Shown one piece after another: positions 49,061-60,530 of a stretch of DNA of 64,000 nt. The translations under genes were made by a program, and so were the position numbers. The notes beneath the pieces were generated by a model that made no database searches, was not told the origin of the DNA, and saw nothing but the letters and a program-made list of their open reading frames with translations. The DNA comes from Magnolia sinica (taxonomy: Eukaryota; Streptophyta; Magnoliopsida; Magnoliales; Magnoliaceae): contig NC_080581.1 of assembly GCF_029962835.1 (NCBI RefSeq), positions 21,280,001-21,344,000 of the forward strand. Direction: 5' to 3'. How positions within the stretch are numbered: position 1 is the first letter of the stretch; each line of letters opens with the position of its first letter.

Positions 49061-50839
49061 TTGATTGAGGGTTGCGAGTGTTTCATGCCTAAGTGGGCCT
49101 GTGACAATACTCGACGTCACTTGACTGAAGGAGGATTGGTTGAGGGGTTAACTATCCATCGCAGGACTAGACACCACTCAAAATCCCCTGAGTTAATTGA
49201 AGTGATGGCTGAAAACCAACCTCTTTTACCCCAACCTAGGGTGGAGGACATTCAGGATGAGAATGAGGTGTATTAAGCACCCCCGCCACGTACTTTACGA
49301 GATTATTTACAACCAGTGGGGGTGAGTACGCCCTCATGCATGATTTTTCCTGAAAATACGGGACATATGGACATCAAGCCAGGGGTTATCCAACTCCTTC
49401 CTAAGCTCCATGGGCTTGAATCTTAAGAACCATATCTACATTTGAAAGAGTTTGATGAGATCATAGCCACTTTATATTTTCAAAATGTGTCTGAGGACAC
49501 AGTCAGGCTGAGACTCTTTCCTTTTTCCTTAAAAGAGAAGGCTAAGACGTGGTTACATTCACTGCGTCCTAAATCCATTGGCACATGGAATGATATGCAA
49601 AGGGAATTTATAAAAAAATTCTTCCCACATCATAAAACGATTACCCTCAGAAAAGCAATCATGAACTTTGCCCAAAAGGAAGATGAAACATTCTTCCAAT
49701 GTTGGGAAAGGTTCAAAGATTTGGTAAGTTCATGCCCACAACACGGATTTGAAACGTGACGCATTACAAATTTTTTCTATGATGGACTGACATCTTCCAT
49801 GCGCCAAATGGTCGAGACAAGGTGTAATGGAGAATTCATTAATAAAAATGTTGACGAGGTATGGGATTACCTCGATAGTCTTGCTGAAAAAACACAATCA
49901 TGAGACTATTACCCAAAGTCGAACACCACGTCTAGGCCGACTCAATTAAAGGAGAAAGGTGGATTATATCTCTTGAAAGAAGAGGATGATCTCAAGTGTA
50001 AAGTGACTATGCTTATAAGGAAAGTTGAGGCTATGTAAGGAAAGAAGGATAAGGTTAATGAAATTGTTTGCGGCATCTGTGATTGCAACATTCATACAAC
50101 TGAAAATTGTCCTACAATACCCGCCTTTCGAGGAGTGTTAAATGAACAAGCTAATGCCGTAAACAATTATCAAAGACCTTTTACTGGACCTAACTCCAAT
50201 ACGTATAATCCTGGTTGGAAAAATCATTCAAACTTTAGTTGGAGGAATGGACAAACGGCTACCCCTCAAGGTTTCTTCAATCAAAATCCAAACCAAGTGA
50301 AACCTCAAGAGGAACCGGTTCAAAATTCCATATAAGAGCTGGCTCAGGTAATGCGGGGAATTACAGATTTTATGCAAAAGATAGATTCTCGTATGACGGT
50401 TATAGAAAAGGGGATGCTTCCTGCACAACCTCTCCCCAATCCTAAACCGCAGTACGAGATTAATGATCCCAGTTCTTCAAATCAGATGGGGCACGCTAAA
50501 TCCATCACCACTCTTAGGAGTGGAAAGATCATTGATAAAACTCTTCCAATTAGGCCCGAAAAGCCTCAAGAACCAGAAGAGGACAACAAAGATGGATCTA
50601 GTGATGCCCCACAAAAATTAAAACCGGAACTTCTAGAGAAGCCAGTTGCTCCGTTCCCCCAACGGTTGGTTTCACCAAAACCTCTCTCTAACTCTCAGGA
50701 TATTCTGGAGGTGTTGAAACAAGTGAAAGTTAACATTCCTCTACTTGATGTCGTGAAACAGATTCCTTCATATGCCAAATTTCTGAAAGACTTATGCACG
50801 ACCAAAAGACAGCAAAGTATTCAAAAGAAAATCTCTTGA
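49061..50839 (+). pseudogene. gag: Athila-like gag with six stop codons
   Basis: One frame throughout, with no frameshift, but stops at 49,274, 49,424, 49,757, 49,901, 50,036 and 50,333. The capsid part (from 49,442) has LYFQNVSEDTVRLRLFPFSL, AKTWLHSLRPKSI, WNDMQREFIKKFFP and FFQCWERFKDLVSSCPQHG, the retrotransposon gag domain. A zinc knuckle CGICDCNIHTTENC (CX2CX4HX4C) lies at 50,069-50,110. The last part (50,351-50,839) is a Pro/Lys-rich linker with ITTLRSGK and IPLLDVVKQIPSYAKFLKDL, typical of the gag-protease junction in this lineage. It cannot make a full-length Gag without suppression. Confidence 0.9.
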
Positions 50840-50880
50840 CTGAGAAAGTGAGTGCCATCCTAAAGTAAGACGTGCCGTAG

Positions 50881-53800
50881 AAATTCAAGGATCCTGGTAG
50901 CCCAACTATATCATGTGTAATCGGGAACCATCGAATTGATCACGCACTTCTTGACTTAGGAGCGAGCGTAAATCTGATTCCCTACTCTGTATACAAACAG
51001 TTAGATTTGGGTGAGATAAAACCCACCCTGACCACACTACAACTTGCTGATCGCTCTGTTCGTGTACCAAGAGGGATGATTGAGGATGTGTTAGTCCAGG
51101 TCGATAGATTTTACTACCCTGTAGATTTTATCATCTTGGACACTGAACCCATCAATAACATGAGCACTCAGATTTCCGTCATTCTTGGTCGCCCATTCCT
51201 TGCCACGTCAAATGCAATTATCAATTGCAGGAATGGTGTCATGACTATGTCTTTTAGAAATTTGACATTAGAGTCAAACATCTTTTTCAATAACGGCAGC
51301 AACTCAGAGGATGATGACAATTTCCACGACATTAACATGATTGACTCTTTCGTGAAAGATACGACACCTCTAACCTTATCCTCCGACCATCTAGAGACGT
51401 GCCTGGCCCACTCCCATGATTTTGATGATGACATGATTAGGAAAACGTGCGCCTTGCTTGATACTGCACCGGTACTTGAAGTTAACCGGTGGAGGCCACA
51501 ATTTGAAGAATTGCCACAAACCGATGTAGTGCCTCTACCGTCTAACCTCAAGCCACCGAAGCTTGACCTAAAACCTTTGCCCTCTGATTTGAAATATGCC
51601 TATTTAGGTCAAGATGAGACATACCCGGTGGTGATCTCTGCTCACCTGGAGAAAGAACAGGAGAGTATGCTCATATCTACTCTCATTGAGCATAAAGGAG
51701 CCCTGGGATGGGCGATAGCGGACCTCAAGGGAATCGATCCCTCGATTTGTACTCACCGCATATATCTTGAGGATAATGCAAAAACCGCTAGGCAACCACA
51801 ACGTAGATTAAATCCAAACATGAAGGAAGTGGTTAAGGCCGAGGTTCTTAAACTATTGGACATGGGTATCATATATCCTATATCTAATAGTCAGTGGGTG
51901 AGTCCAACTCAAGTGGTCCCTAAGAAGTCTGGAATCACCATCGTAGCCAATGCTAATAATGAACTCATGCCAACTAGAGTCACTACTGGTTGGAGAATGT
52001 GCATTGACTACAGGAAGTTGAATACCGTCACGAGGAAAGACCACTTTCCTTTACCATTCATTGATCAGATCCTGGAAAGGTTAGCTGGTCATTCCTATTA
52101 CTGTTTCCTTGACGGGTATTCGGGCTACAACCAAATAGAGATAGCCCCTAAAGACCAGGAAAAGACCACATTTACATGTCCCTACGGCACCTTTGCCTAC
52201 CGAAGGATGCCATTCGGACTATGTAATGCCCCTGCCACCTTTCAGCAATGTATGCTTAGTATCTTTTCTGATATGGTGGGGCAATATTTAGAGGTCTTCA
52301 TGGACGATTTCTCTATTTACGGTCCATCTTTCAGCAAGTGCTTGGAAAGTCTTAAATGTGTGCTGAAAAGATGTGAAGAAAAGAACTTGGTACTTAATTG
52401 GGAGAAGTGTCATTTTATGGTTCAGAAGGGAATTGTCCTTGGGCATATCATCTCGTCCAAGGGAATCGAGGTAGATAAGGTAAAAATTGACCTTATCTCT
52501 AACCTATCTCCACCCAAGAACATCAGAGACGTGCGATCCTTCTTAGGACACGCAGAATTTTACAGGCGATTCATAAAGGACTTTAGTCTCCTCTCTCATC
52601 CTTTAAGTATTCTTCTTCAAAAGGATGCTCTGTACGAGTGGACTAAGCAATGCCAGGAAGCTTTCACCAAGCTTAAGGGTACGTTAACCACTGCACCTAT
52701 CATGAAGCCACCCGACTGGAGCCTTCCTTTTGAGCTTATGTGCTACGCTTCTGATTATGCTCTTGGAGCGGTTCTAGGCCAGAGAAAAGATAAGAGACCC
52801 TACGTCATCCATTACGCGAGTAGGACTTTAAATCCGGCCCAAGTGAACTACTCAACTATGGAAAAAGAACTCTTAGCTGTAGTATTCACCTTGGATAAAT
52901 TTAGGTCCTACCTGATCGGATCCAAGATCATTATCTATACAGATCATGCGGCACTGAAGTATCTTTTTTCTAAGAATGATTCTTAGCCCCTCCTGATACG
53001 ATGGATCCTTCTACTCCAAGAATTTGATTTGGAAATTAAAGATAAAAAGGGAGTAGAAAATGTTGTGGCCGATCACCTTTCTCGCCTTAATACCTCTGAT
53101 TCCCTTGAGACGACCTATATCAACGACATTTTCCCTGATGAACAACTGTTCAGAGTCTCCTATTCACCTTGGTTCGCTGATATTGCTAATTATCTTGCTA
53201 CAGGTGCCATACCGACACAGTGGACTGCGCAAGATAAGAAGAAATTCTTCACCGAGGTGCGCAACTTTTTCTGGGATGATCCTTATTTATTTAAATATTG
53301 TCCAGACCAAATCCTAAGGAAATGTGTACCAGACGATGAGCATCAGAGCGTCATCTCCTTCTATCACTCACAGGCCTGTGGTGGTCACTTTTCTGCTAAA
53401 AAGACCACGGCCAAGATTCTGCAGTGTGGCTTTTACTGGCCCACTACTCATGAGTTTTGCAAAGCTTGTGAGCGTTGTCAGAAATTGGGAGCATTGTCCC
53501 ATCGAAATATGATGCCTTTGAATCCCATCCTTATCATTGAAGCATTCGATTACTGGGGCATCGATTTCATGGGACCATTCCCCCAATCATTTGGAAATTT
53601 GTATATTTTGCTCGCCGTGGATTATGTCACTAAATGGGTTGAAGCGATTCCGTGTCGAACTAATGACCATCGCACGGTCATTAAATTCCTAAAAGAAAAC
53701 ATCCTTTCTCGATTCGGAACGCCTCGAGCCATCATTAGTGATGGGGGCTCACACTTTTGTAATAAATCATTTGAGAGCTTAATGAAGAAATACGGTATCT

Positions 53801-54450
53801 CTCATAGGGTGAGCACCCCGTACCACCCACAGACAAGTGGGCAAGCTGAGATTTCTAATAGGAAAATTAAACACATTTTGGAGAAAATGGTTAACCCTGA
53901 TCGTAAGAATTGGTCAATCCGATTGACCGATGCCTTATGGGCATACCGTACTGCCTTTAAAACCCCTATTGGAATGTCTCCCTTTAGACTTGTCTATGAG
54001 AAAGCTTGTCACTTGCCTGTGGAGCTGGAACATAAAGCGTACTGGGCGATCAAAAATCTTAATTTCAATCTGGACAACGCTGGCTCACTACGCAAACTTC
54101 AATTGAATGAACTTGAGGAAATCCGGAATGATGCGTACGATAATTCAAGAATTTACAAGGACAAGATGAAAGCATTTCATGACCAACACATTTTGCGAAA
54201 ATCATTCACGCCCGGTCAGAAGGTCCTTTTGTACAATTCTCGATTATATCTCTTTTCGGGTAAGCTTCGATCTCGTTGGACCGGCCCTTACATTGTTGTT
54301 ACTATTTTTCCTCATGGGGCCGTTGAGCTAAGAGATCCCGACAATGGCAAGGATTTTAAAGTCAATGGACATCGATTGAAACCGTTTGTCGAGAAATTTG
54401 ATTCAGAGGACATGTCTATGCCCCTGATTGCTCCTGTTTACCAGGATTGA
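50881..54450 (+). pseudogene. pol: Athila-like pol (protease, RT, RNase H, integrase) with one stop
   Basis: A different frame from gag, open from 50,881 except for TAG at 52,984-52,986. Protease: DLGAS at 50,953. Counting from 51,007: RT has RMCIDYRKLN (331-340), FLDGYSGYNQI (367-377), MPFGLCNAPATFQ (401-413) and FMDD (431-434) as catalytic core; RNase H has the Asp of YASDYALGAVL, the Glu of STMEKELLAV and the Asp of TDHAALKYL. After the stop, the integrase (counted from 53,029) has the HHCC zinc domain (H113, H120, C147, C150) and D179, D238, E274 with 35 residues between the last two. No chromodomain. Apart from the single stop between RNase H and integrase it appears complete. Confidence 0.93.
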
Positions 54451-55395
54451 TCTCCTAGTCTGATGGAGGTATAGGTAGGTTTATCGCTTTCATAGGACTA
54501 GGGTAGTTGCTTTATAAACTTAGCGCTCCTGGGAGGCAACCCAGCTCTTCATTTCATTTCATTTTTATCATTAGTTAGTTCAATATTTGTGGGTAACATT
54601 ACTGCAAACCCTCGCGAGACTACAACTCACTAAGGGCAACCTAGGGGTTTAAAGGCTTGTTGCATACGCTAAATGCAATCGAGAGCACCTACGAAAGTGG
54701 TATAGGTAGGATTTTATTTTTGTTATTTTTATGTTGCCTTCTCTCTCGTGCTGACCGACGCCCATGCTGCGATCTCTTGGAAAGTGTCTCTCGATTCATC
54801 ATCCAGGTACTATCTTCCCATCACTTCATATTTACTTTTCGTTGTCCCAAGTGCATTGCACGCTCATATCTTTTACATTGAGGACAATGTAGATTTTAGG
54901 TTGGGGGTGGGAGATTAGGTGACCTAATTAGCATTTTCTTGGTCTTGAACAAAAATTATGAAAATTCGAAAGGGTTTTGACAGCCATCTAGGGCACTTGG
55001 AATTTCAAGATACATGATGTTGGAAATTTAAGACGCTTGGATTCAGTATCTGTTGGATTACATAATTAAGTTTGAATTGTTAATCCAGAATTAGAAGTTG
55101 TAAACATTGATTGAGTTATGATCTCACATGTCACATATCGCTTTCACATTAAGGTTTCAGTTTGATATTGAAGGATTTACTTGGTACTCACTAAGCATGA
55201 AAGGAACCGGCCTGAGAAAATTGAAAGGATTGGGTGAATAATCTTCACCATAGGTTTGCTCCCTATAGGTGAAGGTTCAATTTCCCAAAGTAGCCGTCGG
55301 ATAGGGGTGGGCAATGGTTTTCATCATAGGTTTGCTCCCTATAGGTGAAGATTTGATTCCTCCCCTTGGCGGTATTTTAATGAAAAAATAAATAA

Positions 55396-55435
<40 letters not shown>

Positions 55436-55797
55436 GGTCAATTAATGAAAAGATGATCCGTGAGGAAAGTTTAGTTATTATGAATTATCTTAGTGTTTAC
55501 CGATAATATCATGAAATTAAGAAGTGAACCTTAATGATAAGCCGAGATTATACGATACACCCATGAAACTCAATGTTTAGAATTTTCTGATTGTGGGATT
55601 AATACTTTGAACGTAACTATGAAGTTTACCGTGTGCTTGAGACCAGGAGAAAATAATGCCCAACATTCATGAATCTTAGAATTCTCGTATCTGGATTATT
55701 CTGCAAAAATCACTCGAGTTTATAGAAATTGTCCTATAATTCTCAACTTATTTTCGCATGCTTTGCTCGGGACTAGCAAAATGCTGGTTGAGGGTTG
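54451..55797 (+). other. Non-coding region between pol and the 3' LTR, with polypurine tracts
   Basis: No ORF, so no env-like gene. At 54,875-54,890 ACATTGAGGACAATGT (self-complementary arms) is followed by GGTTGGGGGTGGGA (54,899-54,912), an internal purine tract common in this lineage. At 55,768-55,797 GGGACTAGCAAAATGC precedes GGTTGAGGGTTG, the polypurine tract abutting the 3' LTR. Two copies of CATAGGTTTGCTCCCTATAG (55,250 and 55,325) and (TA)n at 55,404-55,431 are local repeats. Confidence 0.8.
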
Positions 55798-57973
55798 TGT
55801 TGTGGGTCAAATATTGCATATCAAGACCCAGTTATTGCATGGATTTACAAGCATGATACCGTCTAATGGCCCGATTTAATTGTGTTTGTGATGCAGAGTG
55901 TATTTACGAGCATGGATTGGAAAAGGTACTAAAAGCATGGATTTGACGCTCCAAAGTCACCAGAGCAAGAGACGGACTCTAGAGGACCAAGACTGAAGAA
56001 TTTACACGCCAGGGATTCGAGGAAATCAAGCCGTTCACGTTAAAGAGGCCCAAAATTGGTCCAGAATGCAAGGTCACAGGGTTCCCACCATCTGTTTAGT
56101 TCAAAACTTCATACATGGCCTGAGGACCATAATTTAACCGTACACGTCAAATCTTAGCTCCCAAATCTCTGGGGAAGTGGCCCAAAAGACAAATCAGCCC
56201 ACAAATCGACCATCTAGGGCCCACTTAATATCTGAATGTGCTTCAAATTCGGTCGTAACCCCTTAAATAAGGTGGTAAAACTAACAGTCGGATCAGATTT
56301 CTCACACACATTAAGGTGAGGCCCACTTTACATGAGTGAAGTGCACAGGAAGCTGTGCACTCATAGTGCACTGTACCGCATACAGCGGTCACTGTGTTTG
56401 ACTACGCAATTCCAAACAGAGCAGGAGACTCTCTGTTTTTCTCCAACACCTGGCCGTCTATGGGATGATTGGTGGGCCATCAAAACAACCCCAGATGTAT
56501 AATCTAAACCGTCCATTAGGAGCGGGCCGCAAGTTCGAACGAACCCTGGTTTATTTCACGCAAATCCTAGTCCACTCAAAGAGACAAATCTCATTGCAAT
56601 TCGGCTGAGTGCAACGCTTCCGTCCGCAGATGACGTCAAGAAATCAAACAGAGGTGGGCCAGGAGCATTGGATGATGATCTTGGAGCGTCCATTGAACGC
56701 AGCACACATCCATGACCAGAGAACACAAGATTTCCGGTAAAGGAAGGAAGATTCGCATAGCAGCGCCGTTGGATGAAGATCCAAATGGGATTAATAGTAG
56801 GAAAAATAGGAACCCAGAACAGAGTAATCAGATCGATTATGGCATTCAAAATCCTCCCCTGAGGCAACTGACCACCACCAAGAAGTTCGAATGGATCAGA
56901 TAGCCGAAACGGATCTGCTATTGTGCCAAACGCGGGTTGATTGCGGGTCCTCCACCGGTTGTTGCGTACTGACTGCATAAAGCTTGATACGCAAGCCCCA
57001 GCTGAACTGGCTGCTGCGTGAAACTTCCGCATGGAGTGCAGAAACCCTTCTCCGACTACAGTTCTATAAAGGGAGAGAGAAAGTGAAAGGCCAGGGGGAC
57101 GTGATGGGAAGGTGATCAACAGGGAGAGCACGACTGAGGCTTGGACGTGGCTGGAGTGAGCTGGAAGAGGCTGGACGTGAGGCTGGAATAGGAATTGATA
57201 TCTAGTTTTTCTTTCCTTCTTGTTCTTTTCTTTTTCTTTTTCTTTTTATTTTCATTTGCTTTGTTTAAAGGGGCCAGCCCATTCATGTGTGGCTAAACCC
57301 CTTAGCTAGGGCTAAGGGGTGAAGCTTGTAGCGTGATGGGAAGAATTTTATGCCTTTAATTCTTGTTTAAACTGAATGGATTTGGTATTGGGTTGATTGT
57401 AAGGGAATGTTTTCAGTTTTTAATGGTCTGTTGTGACTAAAATTACAATAGGTCTGCGATGGCTTTGAGCATGTTTCTTCATTTTTTTCATGTTTATGAC
57501 GTCAGGAAACCCTGTTGTTCACCATAGTCTCATGGGCATGGTCGGATGACGGTACCCTTCCTAACCCTCATAACATGTTGATTGGTTGGTAATTAGTTTA
57601 ATTCTGTTGTTTACTTTGTCTCCTGGGCATGGTTTGGTGATGGAATCCATTCTAATTCCTATACCTTTCATCTCTTGAAACTTATATCAGGTAAGTTCAG
57701 TTAAGTTCCATGATTCTTGAAGCAGGCGTAAGATCTCCCTGATCTCTACAAGTGGATCCTCTGAATCCCTAGTTTCCTATCTTTGATTTCTCTTAAGTTT
57801 TAGATTAATCTCTCACCATTATTCATTACTTTATATTGGATTTAGATTCTATCTTAAGCTAGTTCTATTTCTACCTAGTTTCAGATAACGTACAAGTATC
57901 AGTCCCTTGGGATTCGACCTCGGTCTCACAGAGTTTATTACTACATCACAACCCTGTACTTGGGGAGTGAACA
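55798..57973 (+). repeat. 3' LTR of the Athila-like element
   Basis: Matches the 5' LTR over its full 2,176 bp, with scattered substitutions and a small insertion near 57,170. TATAAA at 57,065-57,070; hairpin at 57,297-57,320. Confidence 0.95.
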
Positions 57974-58790
57974 TAAAGCTGGTGGTGTTGGCCTTGATCA
58001 TATTTCCTTCCTGTATCCGCTATTATTCTTCTATACATTATTATCACACACCTTCACTACCCTCTAAGCTTCTATAAGCTTATGCATGATTGATGCGTGC
58101 AGGAGATCCTACGCAGGCGCCGTAGTGGCAGAGCTTGAAGTAGCGCTGAGCTTGAGTACCCAGTGTTATAGACCTTCCTTTCTTTTTTCTATTATCTGAT
58201 GTATGTTCTTTTGGACCTTATGGATGATTTTAAAAGTTTAAATTCATAGTGAATTTTGTGATGTGTGTCTTTTTTATTCTTAGATTTAATTATTGTAATC
58301 TTGGGTATGCTCATATTGGAAATGATTATATTATTATGAAAATCCTCCTTGTAGGAATCCCAGGATCAGAACTTACCTCAGGAGCCGAAAATGGGGTAAT
58401 ACGGAGGCTATTGCGACCAAAACCAGCCATCGGGTTCCTTGAGAATCTGGTTACCGAGTCTGTGGTGTGACACAAGCCATATCCCAAGAACTTCAGACGA
58501 CGAAGATCTCGGAAGATCTCAAACGAATCTAGAAGTCTCCTTTACAGCACTACCTTTCTTCTCCTATAAATAGAGGCACCCTCAGCCAATGTGAGGTACG
58601 TTCACTAATCCTAAAACATGATTGATGACTCTTTTCCTTAAGATCCTACCCCAGAAAGGACCCCATAACCTGACTTAGGCATCGAAGGGTCCCCTGTACA
58701 AGCTAGGGTCTCCTTCGTTTATTCTTCTTCATCTATGCAGGTCCAAAAGGGTTAACCTAGGGGGGTCTATTGGAAAACGGCATCAATGGG

Positions 58791-59146
58791 GCCACGTAGA
58801 ATATAATATGGAAGGTTTTTAGTGTTGGGAGTCTTCATCATAAGTGTTCCCTGTGGTTTGGTCCACTTAAGTTCTGAAAATTTCTAAATTTTCTTTGTCA
58901 CGGAGGATACAAGGGTTCTTACATGATAGGCAGATTGGATGTCAAGAAAAAATCACAGCAGGTGCCACACATTGTGCTGTGCGTTACGATTAACCTGCAC
59001 AGTTTTGTAACAGATACAGCCTCGTCAGGATATGTACTCACATACATGGTGCCTGTAGCCATTCTATTTTTTCTGGAGAAATTTGCGACTGTACGACCCA
59101 TTGATGGCCCATTTACGAGACCAAGCCCACCTTATTTTACATTTGA
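58791..59146. other. Intergenic; fragment of the long-inverted-repeat family
   Basis: 58,791-58,890 has GGGGCCACGTAGAAT and TGTGGTTTGGTCCACTTAAG, words of the family seen at 2,290 and 35,460. Nothing else recognised. Confidence 0.4.
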
Positions 59147-59154
59147 AAAATGAG

Positions 59155-59322
59155 TCCGGATCCTCTATTATCAGGTCAACAGAGAAATCCTGATACCCTA
59201 ATTCTCATTGGTCCACGTCACCACTCACTAAAAAAATATTAAAAATAAAAAATAGCTTCGGACGCCAAACCATTAGGGTAACAGGAATTCTCTGTTGACC
59301 TGATAACAGAGGATCCCGACTC
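59155..59322. mobile_element. hAT-like MITE
   Basis: GGATCCTCTATTATCAGG at the left and its near reverse complement CCTGATAACAGAGGATCC at the right continue as GTCAACAGAGAA and a TACCCTAAT word in both arms. The 8-bp direct repeat AAAATGAG flanks it (59,147-59,154 and 59,323-59,330). It is 168 bp with no ORF. An 8-bp duplication suggests hAT. Confidence 0.75.
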
Positions 59323-59469
59323 AAAATGAGCCCCAGCTGTACGGATGGCTTGCCAAAGGTCAAAAATGCCCCTGCTTTTTCCTTCAAAGTGGATCGGTGG
59401 TGCTCGAAGACGAGCGCTGACACTCCTCGAACTCCGAGTTGTACGAACGGTTCAAAAGATATCAAAGTT

Positions 59470-59905
59470 ACATGGGCCCCACAGTTACGTATTTATTATA
59501 TCCACAACGTTCATCCATATTTCGAGATCATTTGGGAGCATTATTAAAAAAAAAAAAATCATATCCACAGATCAACTGGACCACACCACAAAGATCAATT
59601 TTCCCGTTAAAAATTTTGTAGGGCCCACCATAACATTTATTTTCCATCCAATCTATTCATAAGGTCACAAAGACCTGGATGAAGAGAAAAAACAAATTTC
59701 ATAATAATCCAAAACTTCTTTAACCCCTGGAAGGGTTTCAATGGTAGACGTTCAATCCTCCATGACCTTTTACAGTGTGGTCCACTTGATAGCTAGATCT
59801 GTCTTATTTTTTGTCTCATGCCTTAATACGAGTTCGTCGAATATATGGACGGTTTGGATATAACACATACCTCATAATAGGACCCACAAAAAGTGATGGG
59901 GATTA
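59470..59905. mobile_element. Copy of the GTGGGGCCCA long-inverted-repeat family
   Basis: Shares with 5,262-5,705 and 35,642-36,160 the left-arm ACTGGACCACACCAC, the central TTAAAAATTTTGTAGGGCCC, and the right-arm GTGTGGTCCACTTGATA and TGGACGGTTTGGATATAACAC words. No ORF. Confidence 0.6.
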
Positions 59906-59944
59906 CAATAGTAAAAAATAAAATAATAATAAATAAATAGGCCA

Positions 59945-60235
59945 GGAACTTATGGCTACGGTGTTTTCTATAGCTACGGATTATAACTGTAGCAATAGCC
60001 ATAGCCCCCACCGTTTTGATACGTCCTTTTATATGTATCGAAGGTCTTTCGATTAATCGAAAAAGGTCCAAAACTGTCCAGTGAGTTTGCCTTAAAAATC
60101 CTGTAATTTTCGATACATATCAAATACTCTTCGATATGTATCGAAGGTGATATGACCAATAGTATGTATCGAAGGTGATATGACCAATAGCTACGAGTTA
60201 TAACCGTAGCCATAACTGTAGTCTGTGCCACTTTA
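59945..60235. mobile_element. Small MITE with TGGCTACGGT ends and a 28-bp tandem duplication
   Basis: The left part has TATGGCTACGGT and TATAGCTACG; the right part has ACCGTAGCCATAACTGTAG in reverse. Inside, TATGTATCGAAGGTGATATG plus ACCAATAG is tandemly duplicated at about 60,136-60,190. No ORF. Confidence 0.5.
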
Positions 60236-60420
60236 TGAATTTTTTTTAATTTTTTAATTTTTTAATTTTTAATTTTTTAATTTTTTTACATGGATAAATT
60301 TATTCTACATACAATTTTCTCTAATACATATTTATATAAATATGTATATATAAGCATATAAAAAAAATTTTCTCTTTTTTTTCATTTATTTCTTTATTCA
60401 TTTAACAAGAATATCTTCTA
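60236..60420. repeat. A/T-rich low-complexity tract
   Basis: TTTTTTAA-type runs (60,238-60,290) followed by AT-rich DNA without genes. Confidence 0.7.
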
Positions 60421-60530
60421 AACCAAAATTAGTTACTTGACGTACCCTATATGATTTTGGGGTAGGAGAAGCTACTTTAGCCAACCAACCAGGTTATTTT
60501 TCAAGATTCCATTAGATCTATGGTTGAAAA
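60421..60530 (+). mobile_element. LTR fragment of the same gypsy family as 5,986-10,749
   Basis: Reverse complement of 10,490-10,630 aligns well: ATATGATTTTGGGGTAG, AGCTACTTTA and AGATTCCATTAGATC are shared. The tandem array starts exactly where this alignment fades. Confidence 0.65.

Larger units (their letters stand above)
45847..57973 (+). mobile_element. Complete Athila-like Ty3/gypsy retrotransposon, 12.1 kb
   Basis: Two LTRs (45,847-48,009 and 55,798-57,973) differ by only about 3% by eye. TAAAG flanks both sides exactly (45,842-45,846 and 57,974-57,978). The primer site is Asp-tRNA type. gag and pol lie in order, and polypurine tracts precede the 3' LTR. Known: this primer site and layout are characteristic of the Athila lineage. 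No env-like ORF is present between pol and the 3' LTR. gag has six stops and pol one, so it is not autonomous, but low LTR divergence makes it the youngest large insertion here. Confidence 0.95.
38866..58472 (+). mobile_element. Del/Tekay-like giant LTR, about 5.2 kb net, with two nested Athila insertions
   Basis: Begins TGTGAGACCTG and ends GGTGTGACA, and CAAGC flanks both sides exactly (38,861-38,865 and 58,473-58,477). Removing the solo LTR and the complete element nested in it leaves about 5.2 kb with no coding region and no repeat of its own start, so I read it as a solo LTR. Support for Del/Tekay-type: length, internal paragraphs such as AAAATTCTGAAATTTT with GACCCACCCATG, and the CCTCCTTGTAGGA to GTGACA end shared with 1-645. 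Confidence 0.72.
38391..58790 (+). mobile_element. Tat-like 3' LTR, split by a later insertion
   Basis: A polypurine-like TATAGGGGGGAAAA at 38,398-38,411 marks the probable LTR start. The LTR runs to 38,865, is interrupted by the 38,866-58,472 element, and resumes at 58,478 with the TATA box CCTATAAATAGAGGC (58,564) and ACTTAGGCATCGAAGGGTCC (58,674), typical of Tat-type LTRs. It ends near 58,790. Net length about 0.77 kb. The first base pair reads TA rather than TG, so the exact start is uncertain. Confidence 0.55.

Noticed and set aside
54451..55797. Env-like gene expected in some Athila elements
   Set aside because: No open frame beyond 74 residues and no membrane-type segment in this interval.
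46603..57131. 191-residue minus-strand open frame present in both Athila-like LTRs (46,603-47,178 and 56,556-57,131)
   Set aside because: The LTRs were identical at insertion, so sharing is expected; it is antisense across the TATA box, has no recognised domain, and the solo LTR copy keeps only 116 residues of a diverged version.
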